A stretch of 64,000 nucleotides of DNA from Torymus aiolomorphi (GCA_036365515.1 CM070876.1:122083810-122147809); one strand, 5' to 3'; numbered from the stretch's first letter, positions 11,808-25,065 are shown. Numbers and translations: made by a program. The notes: generated by a model not told the origin, from the sequence alone.

Positions 11808-12526
11808 GTATCATATTCATCAACAACCAATTTAAACTACAATACGCACGATCAGTGTGGTTACGAAAAGGTGGTGTCCTTTTCACTGACAGTAGAAATA
11901 ACCTTCTAACATAATTGTACACGTCCGTGAGAATTAATTAGAAAATATTCGGATTATGTATATATTTTTGTTTAGAATGTTTTGTAAATTAGTTGAAAAC
12001 CAAATAAACCTAGTTAAAAAATTGTTATCTAGTGTAGGTAATTAATTCCATCTAATTGCCAACGTATGGAATATGACCAGGGCTTTATATCGTATCTACC
12101 GACTTGCCATTTATGTAGAATATGCAGCGCACGTATCGTTGCGAGAAGGAGGCGCCAAAAGTGGTAATGTTATGTGATCTTCAATCTTAAAGATATTTAT
12201 AATATAATGGAATATTTATAGTGACCACTTCGTTCATTGTAATATTCTATGCACTAAATTAATATCACATAATTATGCAACCAATGGGCAAAGACGATTA
12301 TTCAATAACTCTAAGAAGGGAATGTTCGGAATATATTACAGTATTCTAACTGAACAACATTAATTTATTCTATATACGTAAGTGAATTAATTAATGGAAA
12401 ATTTTGTTGAATACATATCGGTATCATATCCATCAACAACCAATTTAAACTACAATACGCACGATCAGTGTGGTTGCGAAAAGGCGGTGTCCTTTTCACT
12501 GACAGTAGAAATAACCTCCTAACATA
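11808..12526 (-). repeat. Satellite block between two insertions
   Basis: Reverse-orientation satellite continuing from 4145. It is nearly identical to 16863-17545, which marks a segmental copy within the array. Its last 14 bp (12513-12526) are the left target duplication of the R1-like LINE. Confidence 0.9.
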
Positions 12527-12528
12527 TA

Positions 12529-12729
12529 GGACCGGACAGACGCGACTGCTGTTGGAAGTGTGGAAAAAATGGACACAGGGCTGGGGCCTGCACGGGTGCT
12601 CCCCTCTGTTTCTTGTGCCCATCACAGGAAGGCGGAGGGGCAGCGCACGTTCCGGGCACGGCGCTCTGCACCGCATTCAAAACAGCGCTGACGGAGGCAA
12701 GAGCGAGACAGAGGACCGTTCGCACTTAA
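12529..12729 (+). pseudogene. ORF1 (Gag-like) C-terminal fragment of R1-like LINE
   Basis: An open frame running from the truncated 5' end to TAA at 12727-12729. It encodes a CCHC knuckle, CWKCGKNGHRAGAC (starting at 12550), followed by a second Cys/His group, CFLC...H...C. These are the nucleic-acid-binding knuckles at the C-terminus of R1/I-type ORF1 proteins, which coat the element RNA. The N-terminal part is missing because the insertion is 5'-truncated. There is no start codon of its own. The following ORF2 frame starts immediately after, in a different frame. Confidence 0.75.
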
Positions 12730-12730
12730 C

Positions 12731-15726
12731 AAGACGACGACAGTGCTCCAAGGCAACTTGAACGGCAGTAGCCTGGCTCATGCCTTACTGCCCCAGCTTG
12801 CCGAGGAGATGAACGCGGACGTTATAATGATAAGCGAGCCGTACAGAGACAGAGACAGCCCGACTTGGTTCGTTAATACCTCCCGTTCTGCGGCGCTGTG
12901 GTTCCGGGGCGGGCCAGGTCGCGTATCACAAGCCAAGGGAGGGGCGAGGACTACGTCTGGGCGCGGGTGTCTGATGTGACGTATGTCAGCGTGTATCTTA
13001 CTCCGAACTGTAGCGCCGCGGAGTTCGAACGAAAGGTGGCGGCCCTCGAGGACGCGCTTAGGGGCACCCCCGGCCCCGTTATCTTCGCGGGGACGTTAAC
13101 GCCAGAGCCATTGAGTGGGGCATGACGACGACGAACAAACGTGGACGGCTGCTGTTGGAATTGGCTGCGAGGCTAGACCTAACAGTAGCAAACGTGGGAC
13201 AGGCGACGACATACAGGAGACCCGGCTATGGCGCATCCATCCCAGACGTGACCTTTGTGACGACTGGACTTCTCCGAAATGTCGAGGGGTGGCGGGTGTT
13301 CGAGGGCTACACGGCCAGCGACCACCAGTACATCATCTTCGGAGTGACCGACAAAGCACAGAACAGAACAGGGACCGCCCAAACTCCCGCGGGATGGAAC
13401 ATGAAAAAACTAGACGTTGACAAACTGACGGCACAGCTGGACAGTGAACCGGACCCGACAACGGTGATCCCTCGCGGCATCGGTGGTAGGGAAAAGGCTG
13501 AAAAGCTAACAGAGGAAACGTCGGGGCTCTTGAGACGGCTCTGTGACGCCTCTATGCCAAGAAAACGGACGAGACGTGACAAAGAACCGGTGTACTGGTG
13601 GACCGAAGATATCGCGCGCCTCCGACGCGAATGCCTACGGCTCCGACGGAGGGCCCAGCGCGTCCGCAACAAAGCGGACGCGATGGCCCACTCGGAGGAG
13701 TACCGGGTAGCGCGCAAAGAACTGAGGCGCGCTATCAATGACAGTAAAAAGGAAAGTTGGACCAAACTGATTAACGAGGTGGACTCAGACCCTTGGGGAG
13801 CGGGTTACAAGATCGTCACCCGCAACCTGAGAGGCAACAATCCACCGGTAGTCAGGGACGAAGAAACGATGGACAGAATCATTGACGGACTCTTCCCTAC
13901 ACACTTTGAACAAGGGTGGGGGCGACGATACTAGCGGCGACGATGTGCATGAGTTCACCCGGGGTGAGCTCAGCTTGGCTGTTGCGCAGCTCCCGGCGGG
14001 GAAGGCACCAGGTCCGGACGGTATTCCAGCGGAAATCCTCGGGATTGTTGCAAAACGACGCCCGGGGATACTCCTGAACCTATATAATACATGCCTGGCG
14101 GAGGGCGTGTTCAGCAAAGATTGGAAGACGGCGCGACTGATCCTCATTGACAAAGGAAAGGGTGGGGACCCGGACTCGCCGTCATCCTACAGACCGCTGA
14201 GCTTGCTGAATACACTTGGCAAGCTCTTCGAAATGCTCCTGAGACCGCGAATCCAACAGGCGGTTCGGGACGCTGGCGGCCTGAACGACAGACAGTACGG
14301 GTTCAGACAAGGACGATCGACGATAGGAGCGATCCAAAAAGTGATCGACTCCTTTGACAGAGCACAGACTAGACCCCACAAGAACAGGCCAATAGTGCTC
14401 ATGGCAACACTCGACGTACGAAACGCTTTCAATTCGGTGAGGTGGACGGACATCGTGCGGGCATTCTCCGACGCTTTCCCGCTACCCCCATACCTTCTCC
14501 GAATCCTCAAGGACTATCTACGAGACCGTTACATTACGTACGGGACGCAGACTGGGGTTAAGAAAAGAAAAATGACGGCGGGAGTAGCGCAGGGCTCGAT
14601 CCTTGGCCCCGATATTTGGAACGTAGGTTACGATGAGGTGTTGGATCTTCCGATGCCGCCAGGGGTCTATCTGGTCGGCTACGCAGACGATTTGGTCATC
14701 GTCATCACGACCAAGGATACACAACTGGCTCAGATGAGGCTGACCCAAGCCATGAGACGGGTGGACGAATGGATGCAAAGCCGGGGACTACAGCTGGCCA
14801 TGCAAAAGACGGAGTTACTATACCTAACTAGGAAACGGATAGACACGACGATACCCATGACGGTGGGGACGTCCGTTGTGCATCCTGGACGGTCCGCCAA
14901 ATACCTGGGGGTGACCCTGGATACGAGGATGACCTTCTGGCCGCACATACGTGGCGTCGCTGAGAGAGCGGCATTAAAGACCGCCGCCCTCGCCCGCCTC
15001 ATGGCAAATACGAAGGGACCGAGACCGAGCGTACGACGACTGCTTATGACAGTGACCAACTCGATGCTCCTTTATGGGGCCGAGATATGGGCGGACGCGA
15101 CGCGAATAGAGAAGTACCGCAAAAAGATCGCGGCGGTACAAAGACTGGGAGCGCTGCGAATCGCGTGCGCGTACCGCACCGTCGCAGAGGTGGCGGTACT
15201 AGTGATCGCAGGGGTTGTCCCAGTAGACCTTCTCGCTCTCGAGCGGAAGAGGATCTACGAGTACAGCGAAGAAAGGGGAAGAGCGAGGGCCTCCATAGAC
15301 GCACGGACGACGACGCTGACATCCTGGCAAACGCGATGGACAGACAGCGACAAAGCCAAGTGGACGAGACGCCTCATAACGGACGTGCGACTCTGGCATA
15401 AGAGAGGAGCTGGGGAGGTGAATTTTTACCTGACCCAGTTCCTATCCGGACACGGATACTTCCGCCAGTATCTGCATCGGATGGGGAAGGTAACGACCCC
15501 GTCCTGCAGGTACTGCGGACATAATAGAGACGACGCGGAGCACACATTTTTCGTGTGCCCCCGCTGGATAGTCGCGAGACACAGACTACAGACGAAGACA
15601 GGTGACATCACACCGGAGAACGTCGTGACACTGATGCTGTCAAGCAAACAAAACTGGGACGACATAGCACGCTACGTGACTCACGTACTACAAGGCAAAA
15701 AGACTGACGGTTGCCTTGAAAACTGA
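12731..15726 (+). pseudogene. ORF2 endonuclease-reverse transcriptase, three frameshifts
   Basis: The endonuclease starts with VLQGNLNGSS near 12743 and contains ISEPY, the metal-site segment GDVNARAIEW (about 13089) and SDHQYI (about 13317). The reverse transcriptase spans about 13882-15000: APGPDGIPAEI, YRPLSLLNTLGKLFE, QYGFRQGRST, the first catalytic Asp in MATLDVRNAF, GVAQGSILGP, the catalytic box VGYADDLV, and YLGVTLD. A zinc motif CRYCG...H...C lies near 15510. The last segment is open for 614 codons. Frame changes occur near 12926, in the G run at 13089-13092, and in the G-rich run near 13915, each consistent with a 1-2 base indel. The protein would cut the target and copy the RNA; this copy cannot make it without repair. 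Confidence 0.88.
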
Positions 15727-15986
15727 TACAGAAGACGAAAAACAGACAGACGAGACAAGATATATAAGATTGCCGTAGGGCATAGAAACGCCGACCGGTC
15801 CGAAGTAATGTGTATAACAGTTCCGGACCGGATTCCGGTGAACGCCGCGGGAAAGGTTTTGGGTGTTTAGGGGTAGAAATCCCTCACACCGCGGAGCCCG
15901 GCGCTTCGTGATGGTCTTAGTGGGCCCCCTCCATGCTGTAAGCAAGGACGGGGGCCTCGGAAGATTCACCTAGTACCTCGGAAAAA

Positions 15987-16029
<43 letters not shown>
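15727..16029 (+). other. 3' UTR and poly-A tail of R1-like LINE
   Basis: About 260 bp of GC-rich 3' UTR with several short dyads (for example GACCGGTCC and TCCGGACCGGA near 15795-15830), then about 43 A from 15987. The dyads could form the structure recognised by the element's reverse transcriptase; that role is inferred. Confidence 0.75.
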
Positions 16030-16034
<5 letters not shown>

Positions 16035-16043
16035 CCTAACATA

Positions 16044-19000
16044 ATTGTACACGACCGAGAGAATTAATTTGAAAATATTCGCAGTTGGAATATATTCTTG
16101 AGTATAATGTTCCTAAATTAGTTGAAAACCAAATAACCCTTGTAAAAAAATTGTTAACTGGTATAGGTTATTAATTCCTATTAATGTCCAAGGTATGGAA
16201 TTTGATCATGACTTTTTATCGCATCTACCGATTTGCCGTTTATGTAGAATATGCAGCGCACATAGGGTTGCCAGAAGGAGGTGCCCAAAGCGGAAATGTT
16301 ACGTGATCTTCAATCTTGAAGATATTTATATTATAATGGAATATTTATATTGACGACTTCATTCATTGTGATATTCTATCCACTAAATTAATATCACACA
16401 ATTATGCAACCGATGAGCAAAGACGATTAATCAACAACTCTAAAACCTGAATGTTCGGAATATATTACAGTATTCCAACTGAATAACATTAATTTATTCC
16501 ATGTACGTAAGTGAATTAATTAATGGACAACTTTATTGAATACAAATAGGTATCATATTCATCAACAACCAATTTAAACTATAATATGCACGGTCAGTGT
16601 GGTCGCGAAAAGCCGGTATCCTTTTCACTGACAGTGGAAATAACCTCCTCACATAATTGTACATGTTCATGAGAATTAATTTGAACATATGTGCATTAGG
16701 TATATATTCTGGCTTAGAATATTCCTAAATTAGTTGAAAACCAAATCAACCTTGTTAAAAAATGGTATCTGGAGTAGATCATTAATTCCAATTCATGGCC
16801 AAGGTATGGAATATGACCACGACTTTATATCGCATCTACCGATATGCCATTTATGTCGAACTACAATACGCACGATCAGTGTGGTTGCGAAAAGGCGGTG
16901 TCCTTTTCACTGACATTAGAAATAACCTTCTAACATAATTGTACACGTCGGTGAGAATTAATTAGAAAATATTCGGATTATGTATATATTCTTGTTTAGA
17001 ATGTTTTGTAAATTAGTTGAAAACCAAATAAACCTAGTTAAAAAATTGTTATCTAGTGTAGGTAATTAATTCCATCTAATTGCCAACGTATGGAATATGA
17101 CCACGACTTTATATCGTATCTACCGACTTGCCATTTATGTAGAATATGCAGCGCACGTATCGTTGCAAGAAGGAGGCGCCAAAAGTGGTAATGTGATGTG
17201 ATCTTCAATCTTAAAGATATTTATAATATAATGGAATATTTATAGTGACCACTTCGTTCATTGTAATATTCTATGCACTAAATTAATATCACATAATTAT
17301 GCAACCAATGGGCAAAGACGATTATTCAATAACTCTAAGAAGGGAATGTTCGGAATATATTACAGTATTCTAACTGAACAACATTAATTTATTCTATATA
17401 CATAAGTGAATTAATTAATGGAAAATTTTGTTGAATACATATAGGTATCATATCCATCAACAACCAATTTAAACTACAATACGCACGATCAGTGTGGTTG
17501 CGAAAAGGCGGTGTCCTTTTCACTGACAGTAGAAATAACCTCCTAACATAATTGTACACGACCGAGAGAATTATTTAGAAAATATTCGCAGTTGGAATAT
17601 ATTCTTGAGTATAATGTTCCTAAATTAGTTGAAAACCAAATAAACCTTGTAAAAAAATGTTATCTAGGGTAGATAATTAATTTCAATTAATGTCCAATGT
17701 ATGGACATGGAATTTGACCATGACTTTATATCGCGTCTACCGACTTGCCATTTATGTAAAATATGCAGCACACATATGATTTCGAGAATGACGTGCCAAT
17801 TTTGTACAGGTACTTGTGTGGATGCTACAAAGCGGAAATGTTAGGTGATCTTCAATCTTAAAGATATTTATAATATAATGGAATATTTATAGTGACCACT
17901 TCTTTCATTGTAATATTCTATCCACTAAATTAATATCACACAATTGTGCATTCAATGGGCAAAGACGATTATTCAACAACTGTAAAAACTAAATTTTCGG
18001 TATATATTTCAGTATTCTAACTGAAAGCATTAATTTAATCCATGTACGTAAGTGCAGTAATTACAGGACAATTTTATTGAGTACGAATAGGTATCACATT
18101 TAACTACGAGCAATATAAGCTACAATATGCACGATCACTATGGTCGCGAAAAGGCGGTGTCATTTTTACTGACGGTGGAAATAAGCTCCTGACATAAGTG
18201 TACTCATCCGCGAATATGAATTAGAAAATATTCGTATTAGGTATTTATTTTTTAGTAGAATTTTCCTTAATTATTTGAAAATCGAATAAATTGTGGTAAT
18301 AAATGGTTTTCTAGTGTAAGCAAATAATTTCATTTAAATTCTAAAATAAGGAATATGGTCACGGCTTGGTATCGCGTCTACCGACCCCACATTTATGGCA
18401 GATTATGTAGAATAACATTAATTTATTCCATCTACATAAGTGTATTTATTAATGGACAATTTTATTGAATACGAATATGTGTCATATTTAACTACAACCA
18501 ATTTAAACTACAATTTGCACGATCTGTGTGGTCGCGAGAAGATGGTGTCGTTAATGACAGTGGAAATAACCTCCTAACATAATTGTACACGTCCGTGAGA
18601 ATTAATTAGAAAATATTCGCATTAGGTATAGATTCATAAGTAGAATGTTCCTAAATAAGTTGAAAACCAAATAATCCTTGTAAAAAAATTGTTAACTGGT
18701 ATAGGTTATTAATTCCTATTAATGTCCAAGGTATGGAATTTGATCATGACTTTTTATCGCATCTACCGATTTGCCGTTTATGTAGAATATGCAGCGCACA
18801 TAGGGTTGCGAGAAGGAGGTACCCAAAGCGGAAATATTACCTGATCTTCAATCTTAAAGATATTTATATTATAATGGAATATTTATATTGACGACTTCAT
18901 TCATTGTGATATTCTATCTACTAAATTAATATCACACAATTATGCAACCGATGAGCAAAGACGATTAATCAACAACTCTAAAACCTGAATGTTCGGAATA

Positions 19001-19555
19001 TATTACAGTATTCCAACTGTATAACATTAATTTATTCCACGTACGTAAGTGAATTAATTAATGGACAATTTTATTGAATACAAATTGGTAACATATTTAT
19101 CTACAACCAATTTAAACTACAATATACACGGTCAGTGTGATCGCGAAAAGCCGGTGTCCTTTTCACTGACAGTAGAAATATCATTCTCACATGATTGTAC
19201 ATATTCGTGAGAATTAATTTGAACATATTCGCATTAGGTATATATTCTGGCTTAGAATGTTCCTAAATTAGTTGAAAACCAAGTCAACCTTGTTAAAAAA
19301 TGGTTATCTGGAGTAGGTAATTAATTCGAATTAATGGCCAAGGTATGGAATATGAACACGACTTTATATCGCATCTACCGATATGCCATGTATGTCGAAT
19401 ATGCAGCACACATAAGGTTGCGAGAACGAGGTGACATAAGCGGAAATGTTACGTGATCTTCATTCTTAAAGATATTTATAATATAATGAAAGATTTATAG
19501 TGACCACTACATTCGTTGTAATATTCTATCCACTAAATTAATATCACACAATTAT
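16044..19555 (-). repeat. Satellite block, reverse orientation
   Basis: The reverse-orientation array continues after the LINE. There is an abrupt internal junction at about 16860 where a unit is cut and a copy of the 11836-12526 segment begins. Segment 16130-16560 is nearly identical to 18665-19090. A divergent subfamily sits at 18170-18410. Confidence 0.9.
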
Positions 19556-22500
19556 GCATTCGTATTGAATAAAATTTCCCAATAATTAATTCACTTACGT
19601 ACACGGAATAAATTAATGTTATACAGTTAGAATACTGTAATATATTCCGAACATTCAGGTTTTAGAGTTGTTGATTAATCGTCTTTGTTCATCGGTTGCA
19701 TAATTGTGTGATATTAATTTAGTGGATAGAATATTACAATGAACGAAGTGCTCACTATAAATATTCCATTATATTATAAATATCTTTAAGATTGAAGATC
19801 ACGTAACATTTCCGCTTATGGCACCTCCTTCCCACAACCATATTTGTGCTGCATATTCCACATACATGGCATATCGGTAGATGCGATATAAAGTCGTGGT
19901 CATATTCCATACCTTGGCCATGAATTGGAATTAATTATCTACTCCAGATACCATTTTTTAACAAGGTTGATTTGGTTTTCAACTAATTTAGGAACATTCT
20001 AAGCCAGAATATATACCTAATGCACATATGTTCAAATTAATTCTCATGAACATGTACAATTATGTGAGGAGGTTATTTCCACTGTCAGTGAAAAGGACAC
20101 CGGCTTTTCGCGACCACACTGACCGTGCATATTATAGTTTAAATTGGTTGTTCATGAATATGATACCTATTTGTATTCAATAAAGTTGTCCATTAATTAA
20201 TTCACTTACGTAAATGGAATAAATTAATCTTTTCAGTTGGAATACTGCAATATATACCGAATATTCAGTTTCTAGAGTTGTTGAATACTCGTCTTTGCCC
20301 ATCGGTAGCATTATTGTGTGATATTAATTTGGTGGATAGAATATTACAATGAACGAAGTGGTCACTATAAATATTCCATTATATTATAAATATCTTTAAG
20401 ATTGAAGATCACGTAACATTTCCGCTTTTGGCCCCTCCTTCCCGCAACCCTATGTGTGCTGCATATTCTACAAAAAACGGTAAGTCGGTAGAAGCGATAT
20501 AAAATCATTGTCAAATTCCATACCTTGGAAATTAATTGGAATTAATTACCTACACTAGATAACAATTTTTTAACTATGTTTATTTGGTTTTCAACTAAGT
20601 TAGGAACTTTCTACTCAAGAATATATACCTTCCGTGAATATTTTCTAATTAATTCTCTCGGTCGTGTACACTTAGGTAAGGGGCTTATTTCCACCGTCAG
20701 TAAAAACGGCACCGCCTTTTCGCGATCAGAAAGATCGTGCATATTGTTGTTTATATTGTCTGTAGATAAATATGATACCTATTTGTATTCAATGAAATTG
20801 ACCTGTAATTACTGCACTTACGTACATGGAATCAATTAATGTCATACAGTAATATATTCCGAACATTCAATTCTTAGAGTTGTTGAAAAATCGTCTTTGC
20901 CCATTGGTTGCATAATTGTGTGATATTAATTTAGTGCATAGCATATTACAATGAACGAAGTGGTCACTATAAATATTCCATTATATTATAAATATCTTTA
21001 AGATTGAAGATCACATAACATAACCACTTTTGGCATCTCCTCCTCGCAACCATACGTGCGCTGCATATTCTACATAAATGTCAAGTCGGTAGATGCGATA
21101 TAAAGTCGTGGTCATATTCCATGCCTTGGCCATTAATTGGAATTAATTACCTACTCCACATAACCATTTTTCAACAAGGTTGATCTGGTTTTCATCTAAT
21201 TTACGAACATTCTAGGCCAGAATACATAAATAATGCGAATATTTTCAAATTAATTCTCACGGACATGTACAATTATGTGAGGAGGTTATTTCCACTGTTA
21301 GCGAAAAGGACACCGCCTCTGCGCGACCACACTGATCGTGCACACTGTAGTGTAAATTCGTTGTAGATGCATATGATACCTATTCGTATTCAATAAAATT
21401 GTCCAATAATTAATTCACTTACGTACATGGAATAAATTAATGTTATCCGGTTGGAATACTGTAATATATTCCGAACATTCAGGCTTTAGAGTTGTTGATT
21501 AATCGTCTTTGCTCATCGGTTGCATAATTGTGTGATATTAATTTTTTAACTAGGTTTATTTGGTTTTCAACTAATTTAGGAACATTCTACTCAAGAATAT
21601 ATACCTTACGCGAATATTTTCTAATTAATTCTCTCAATCGTGTACACTTATGTAAGGGGTTTATTTCCACCGTCAGTGAATACGGCACCGCCTTTTGGCG
21701 ACCAGTAAAATCGTGCATATTGTAGTTTATATTGTCTGTAGATAAATATGATACCTATTTGTATTCAATGAAATTGACCTGTAATTACTGCACTTACGTA
21801 CATGGAATCAATTAATGTTATTCAGTTAGAATACTGTAATATATTCCGAACAATCAGTTTTTAGAGTTGTTGAATAACCGTCTTTGCCCATTTGTAGCAT
21901 AATTGCGTGGTATTAATTTAGTGTATGGAATATTACAATGAAAGAAGTGGTCACTATTAATATTCCATTATACTATAAATATCTTTAAGATTGAAGATCA
22001 CCTACCATTACCACTTTTGGTACCTCCTTCTCGCAACCATATGTGTGCTGCATTTTCGACATACATGGCATGTCGGTAGATGCGATATAAAGTCGTGGTC
22101 ATATTCCATACCTTGGCCATTAATTGGAATTAATTACCTACTCTAAGTAACCATTTTTTATAAAGGTTGATTTGGTTTTCAACTAATTTAGGAGCATTCT
22201 AAGCCAGATGATATACCTAATGTGAATATATTCTAATTAATTCTCACGGACATGTACAATTATGTGAGGAGGTCAGACTGTCAGTGAAAGGGACACCGCC
22301 TTTTCGCGACCACACAGATCGTGCAAATTGTAGTTTAAATTGGTTGTAGATAAATATGATACATATTCGTATTCAATAAAATTGTCCATTAATCAATACA
22401 CTTACGTAGATGGAATAATTTAATGTTATTCTTCATAATATACCATAAATGTGGGGTCGGTAGACGCGATACCAAGTCGTGATCATATTCCTTATTTTAG

Positions 22501-23180
22501 AATTTAATTGAAATTATTTACTTACACTAGAAAACCATTTATTACCATAATTTATTCGGTTTTCAAATAATTAAGGAAAATTCTACTAAAAAATAAATAC
22601 CTAATTCGAATATTTTCTAATTCATATTCTCGGATGAGTACACTTATGTCAGGACCTGATTTCCACCGTCAGTAAAAATGACACCGCCTTTTCGCGACCA
22701 CAGTGATCGTGCATATTGTAGCTTATATTGCTCGTAGTTAAATGTGATACCTATTCGTATTCAATAAAATTGACCTGTAATTACTGCACTTACGTACATG
22801 GATTAAATTAATGTTATTCAGTTAGAATACTGTAATATATACCGAAAATTCAGTTTTTAGAGTTGTTGAATAATCGTCTTTGCCCATTGAATGCACAATT
22901 GTGTGATATTAATTTAGTGGATAGAATATTACAATGAAAGAAGTGGTCACTATAAATATTCCATTATATTATAAATATCTTTAAGATTAAAGATCACCTA
23001 ACATTTCCGCTTTGTAGCATCCACACAAGTACCTGTACAAAATTGGCACTACCTTCTCGCAAACATATATGTGCTGTATAATCAACATAAATGGCAAGTC
23101 GGTAGACGCGATATAAAGTCATGGTCAAATTCCATGTCCATACCTTGGACATTAATTGGAATTAATTACCTACCCTAGAT
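19556..23180 (+). repeat. Satellite block, forward orientation
   Basis: Orientation flips at about 19556-19565, giving a second head-to-head palindrome. 19860-20110 is the near-exact reverse complement of 16600-16860, and 22440-22690 that of 18170-18410. The block ends where the second LINE begins; satellite is not found beyond that LINE, so the array border or a deletion lies at the insertion. Confidence 0.9.
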
Positions 23181-23409
23181 GATATATAGGGTGAGAGGTG
23201 CGCTCGAGTAGCACGCATGTTCAAGCAGCTCCGGGCAACTAAGCAAATATTCGGCGTTACACGGAAAAGAAAAAGCTAAAAAGTGGTACGAACCGAAAAG
23301 CGGGGCGTGCGGAAGTAGTGTGCGTGTTATCTCAGAGAAAATCACGGTAAGAGCCGCGAAAAATAAGAATCCATAGTGGCAAGAAAATAAGGAGGTTAGA
23401 AACAGAAAA

Positions 23410-25053
23410 ATGGCGGCGAGAGCCGGGAAAAATGAGGCAACGCCGAGAGACACGGCGAGTAAGACAGAAGCCAAGGAAAGTGAAGGCTTGAAGAGAAGAG
23501 GCCGCCCGCCTAAAGTTACGAAAGACAAGGTAGAAGACACAAGGCTGGAGAAGTACTTGAAAAAAGGCTTCGTTAAATTCGAGGTGACATGTGGGGATGG
23601 GAAAAGAGTTGAGCATTCTCCCCAGAAAATAAATGGGGCAGCTATCCAAACTAATAAGTCAAGAGACTCGCAGAGACAGAAAGAAGAAGAAGAAGAAAAT
23701 GAAAAGCCAGAAGAATGGGAGAAGGACAAGGGATTGGAAAAGAAGAATATCGGGAACGACAGAAATAGTGTTAAAGAAAAGAAAATGGCAGAAACCGAGG
23801 AGAAGGGTATCAACGAGGAAAATGAGGCCGATAAAGCAGGGAGCGACGAGAACGGCACAGGCAAGATGACGGAGGAGGATTCGGTGAAAACACGAGAGGG
23901 GGCAGCAGGCACAATTTGCACAGAGAAGGCATCGGGCGACAACGGAGTGACGACAGAGGCAACGGCAGTAGAGGCAGAGAGGGACACGGCAGAAGACAGC
24001 GACGCGGAGACAACAGAAGCAGCGAAATGCAATGCGAGCGGCGATCAGGGTACAACACACAAAAAAAGCATAGAGAAGGTAGGGACAGGAAACGCAAGCG
24101 GTGAGGGCGAGCCGACGGTAAGACAGATACAGGAGTGGCTTCCAGAGGTTAGGTTAGAAAAGAGAGCGCGGGATTTGGAAATGATTGAAATGAAAAAGAA
24201 GGTAGAGAGCGTCGCGGCAGAAAATGCGAGGCTATGGGAAGCGATTAAAGAGTTAGGGAATTATGTAGAATCAACGAAAGCAGAAGAAGGGGAGATTATG
24301 GCACAGATTCGAGATGTGAGAAAAGACCTACAGACGGAACTGTTAAAAATTAAAATAAGCGCAGACGAGACGAACCATGATCTGTACAAATTAAGGTGTG
24401 ATTTAGGAATAGAGCAACAAACTGAAAACGAAGTGTTAAGCGTATGCTCGGGCGGAAATGAATGTAATGGCGAAAATGTAATAGACGAGGAGGGAAACAG
24501 AGGCACTAGGGAGGGGGACAAGGCAAAACCGGACGATTATAACAACAACAATAATATTATAGCCGCGCGAGAATATCTTAAAAGCATTCCGGACTCACTA
24601 AGTAGGATAGAATATGAATGCGAATTAGCTGAAAGAAGAGCAAGGAAAAAGAATATCTTCGTAAGAGGAATAGGAACAGTGGGAGCGGGAATGAAAGAAG
24701 AAATAGAGCAGGTAATTAAAGATAAAATGGGAATGTCGATATGTATCGTTAAAATTAGGGCAATAGGGGGAGGTCTGGTAGTAGAGGTAGAATCAAAAGA
24801 GAATAAAATAAAGATAATGAAAAACAAAAAATCATTAAAGGGAATTGACATTTGGCTGGAGGATGACTATACGGAAAGAGGAAAAGAGATTCAGAAATGG
24901 TTAGAGAAGATAGCAGAGGAGGAAAAGAAATACGGGACAGAAACGCGAATAGGGTACCAAAAAATTAATGTTAAAGGAAAATGGTACGCATGGGAGGAGC
25001 TAGACGGGAGTCTGAACGAGCAGGAGAATAAGTCATTTCGAGAACGACAATAG
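23410..25053 (+). CDS. LINE ORF1 protein (547 aa)
   Basis: An intact frame opening with MAARAGKNEATPRD. The first about 270 residues are highly charged and low in complexity (Lys/Glu/Arg-rich, with GRPPKV near residue 37, like an AT-hook). Residues about 255-320 are heptad-like and probably coiled coil (MIEMKKKVESVAAENARLWE). From about residue 415, RKKNIFVRGIG begins an RRM-like fold, followed by a basic C-terminal domain with IWLEDDYTERGKEIQKWL and KINVKGKWYAWEEL. This resembles the coiled coil-RRM-CTD layout of L1-type ORF1 proteins, which trimerise on the element RNA. The start was chosen as the first ATG (AAAATGGCG context) after the 5' UTR. It is followed 13 bp later by the ORF2 coding sequence. 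Confidence 0.75.
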   Translation: MAARAGKNEATPRDTASKTEAKESEGLKRRGRPPKVTKDKVEDTRLEKYLKKGFVKFEVTCGDGKRVEHSPQKINGAAIQTNKSRDSQRQKEEEEENEKPEEWEKDKGLEKKNIGNDRNSVKEKKMAETEEKGINEENEADKAGSDENGTGKMTEEDSVKTREGAAGTICTEKASGDNGVTTEATAVEAERDTAEDSDAETTEAAKCNASGDQGTTHKKSIEKVGTGNASGEGEPTVRQIQEWLPEVRLEKRARDLEMIEMKKKVESVAAENARLWEAIKELGNYVESTKAEEGEIMAQIRDVRKDLQTELLKIKISADETNHDLYKLRCDLGIEQQTENEVLSVCSGGNECNGENVIDEEGNRGTREGDKAKPDDYNNNNNIIAAREYLKSIPDSLSRIEYECELAERRARKKNIFVRGIGTVGAGMKEEIEQVIKDKMGMSICIVKIRAIGGGLVVEVESKENKIKIMKNKKSLKGIDIWLEDDYTERGKEIQKWLEKIAEEEKKYGTETRIGYQKINVKGKWYAWEELDGSLNEQENKSFRERQ

Positions 25054-25065
25054 TACAGAGGGGGG

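Larger units (their letters stand above)
12527..16029 (+). mobile_element. R1-clade-like non-LTR retrotransposon, 5'-truncated
   Basis: A GC-rich 3.5-kb insertion flanked by the duplication AACCTCCTAACATA (12513-12526 and 16030-16043) and ending in a run of about 43 A. It contains the C-terminus of ORF1 with zinc knuckles, and an ORF2 with apurinic-type endonuclease, reverse transcriptase and a C-terminal CCHC motif. This layout, the overlap of ORFs and the motif set match the R1 clade; the exact family is unknown. The 5' end is missing (ORF1 begins mid-protein), as expected from incomplete target-primed reverse transcription. Its base composition contrasts strongly with the AT-rich satellite. 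Confidence 0.9.

Noticed and set aside
11611..12676. Minus-strand frames of 103 codons at 11611-11922 and 12365-12676
   Set aside because: They run across element/satellite borders and share a segment only because the satellite units are similar.
20576..21725. Plus-strand frames starting FIWFSTKLGTFYSRI at two positions
   Set aside because: Both are chance frames in the same part of two satellite units.
23175..24104. Long minus-strand frames opposite LINE ORF1 (up to 285 codons)
   Set aside because: Low-complexity Ser/Leu/Phe-rich shadows of the Lys/Glu-rich ORF1.
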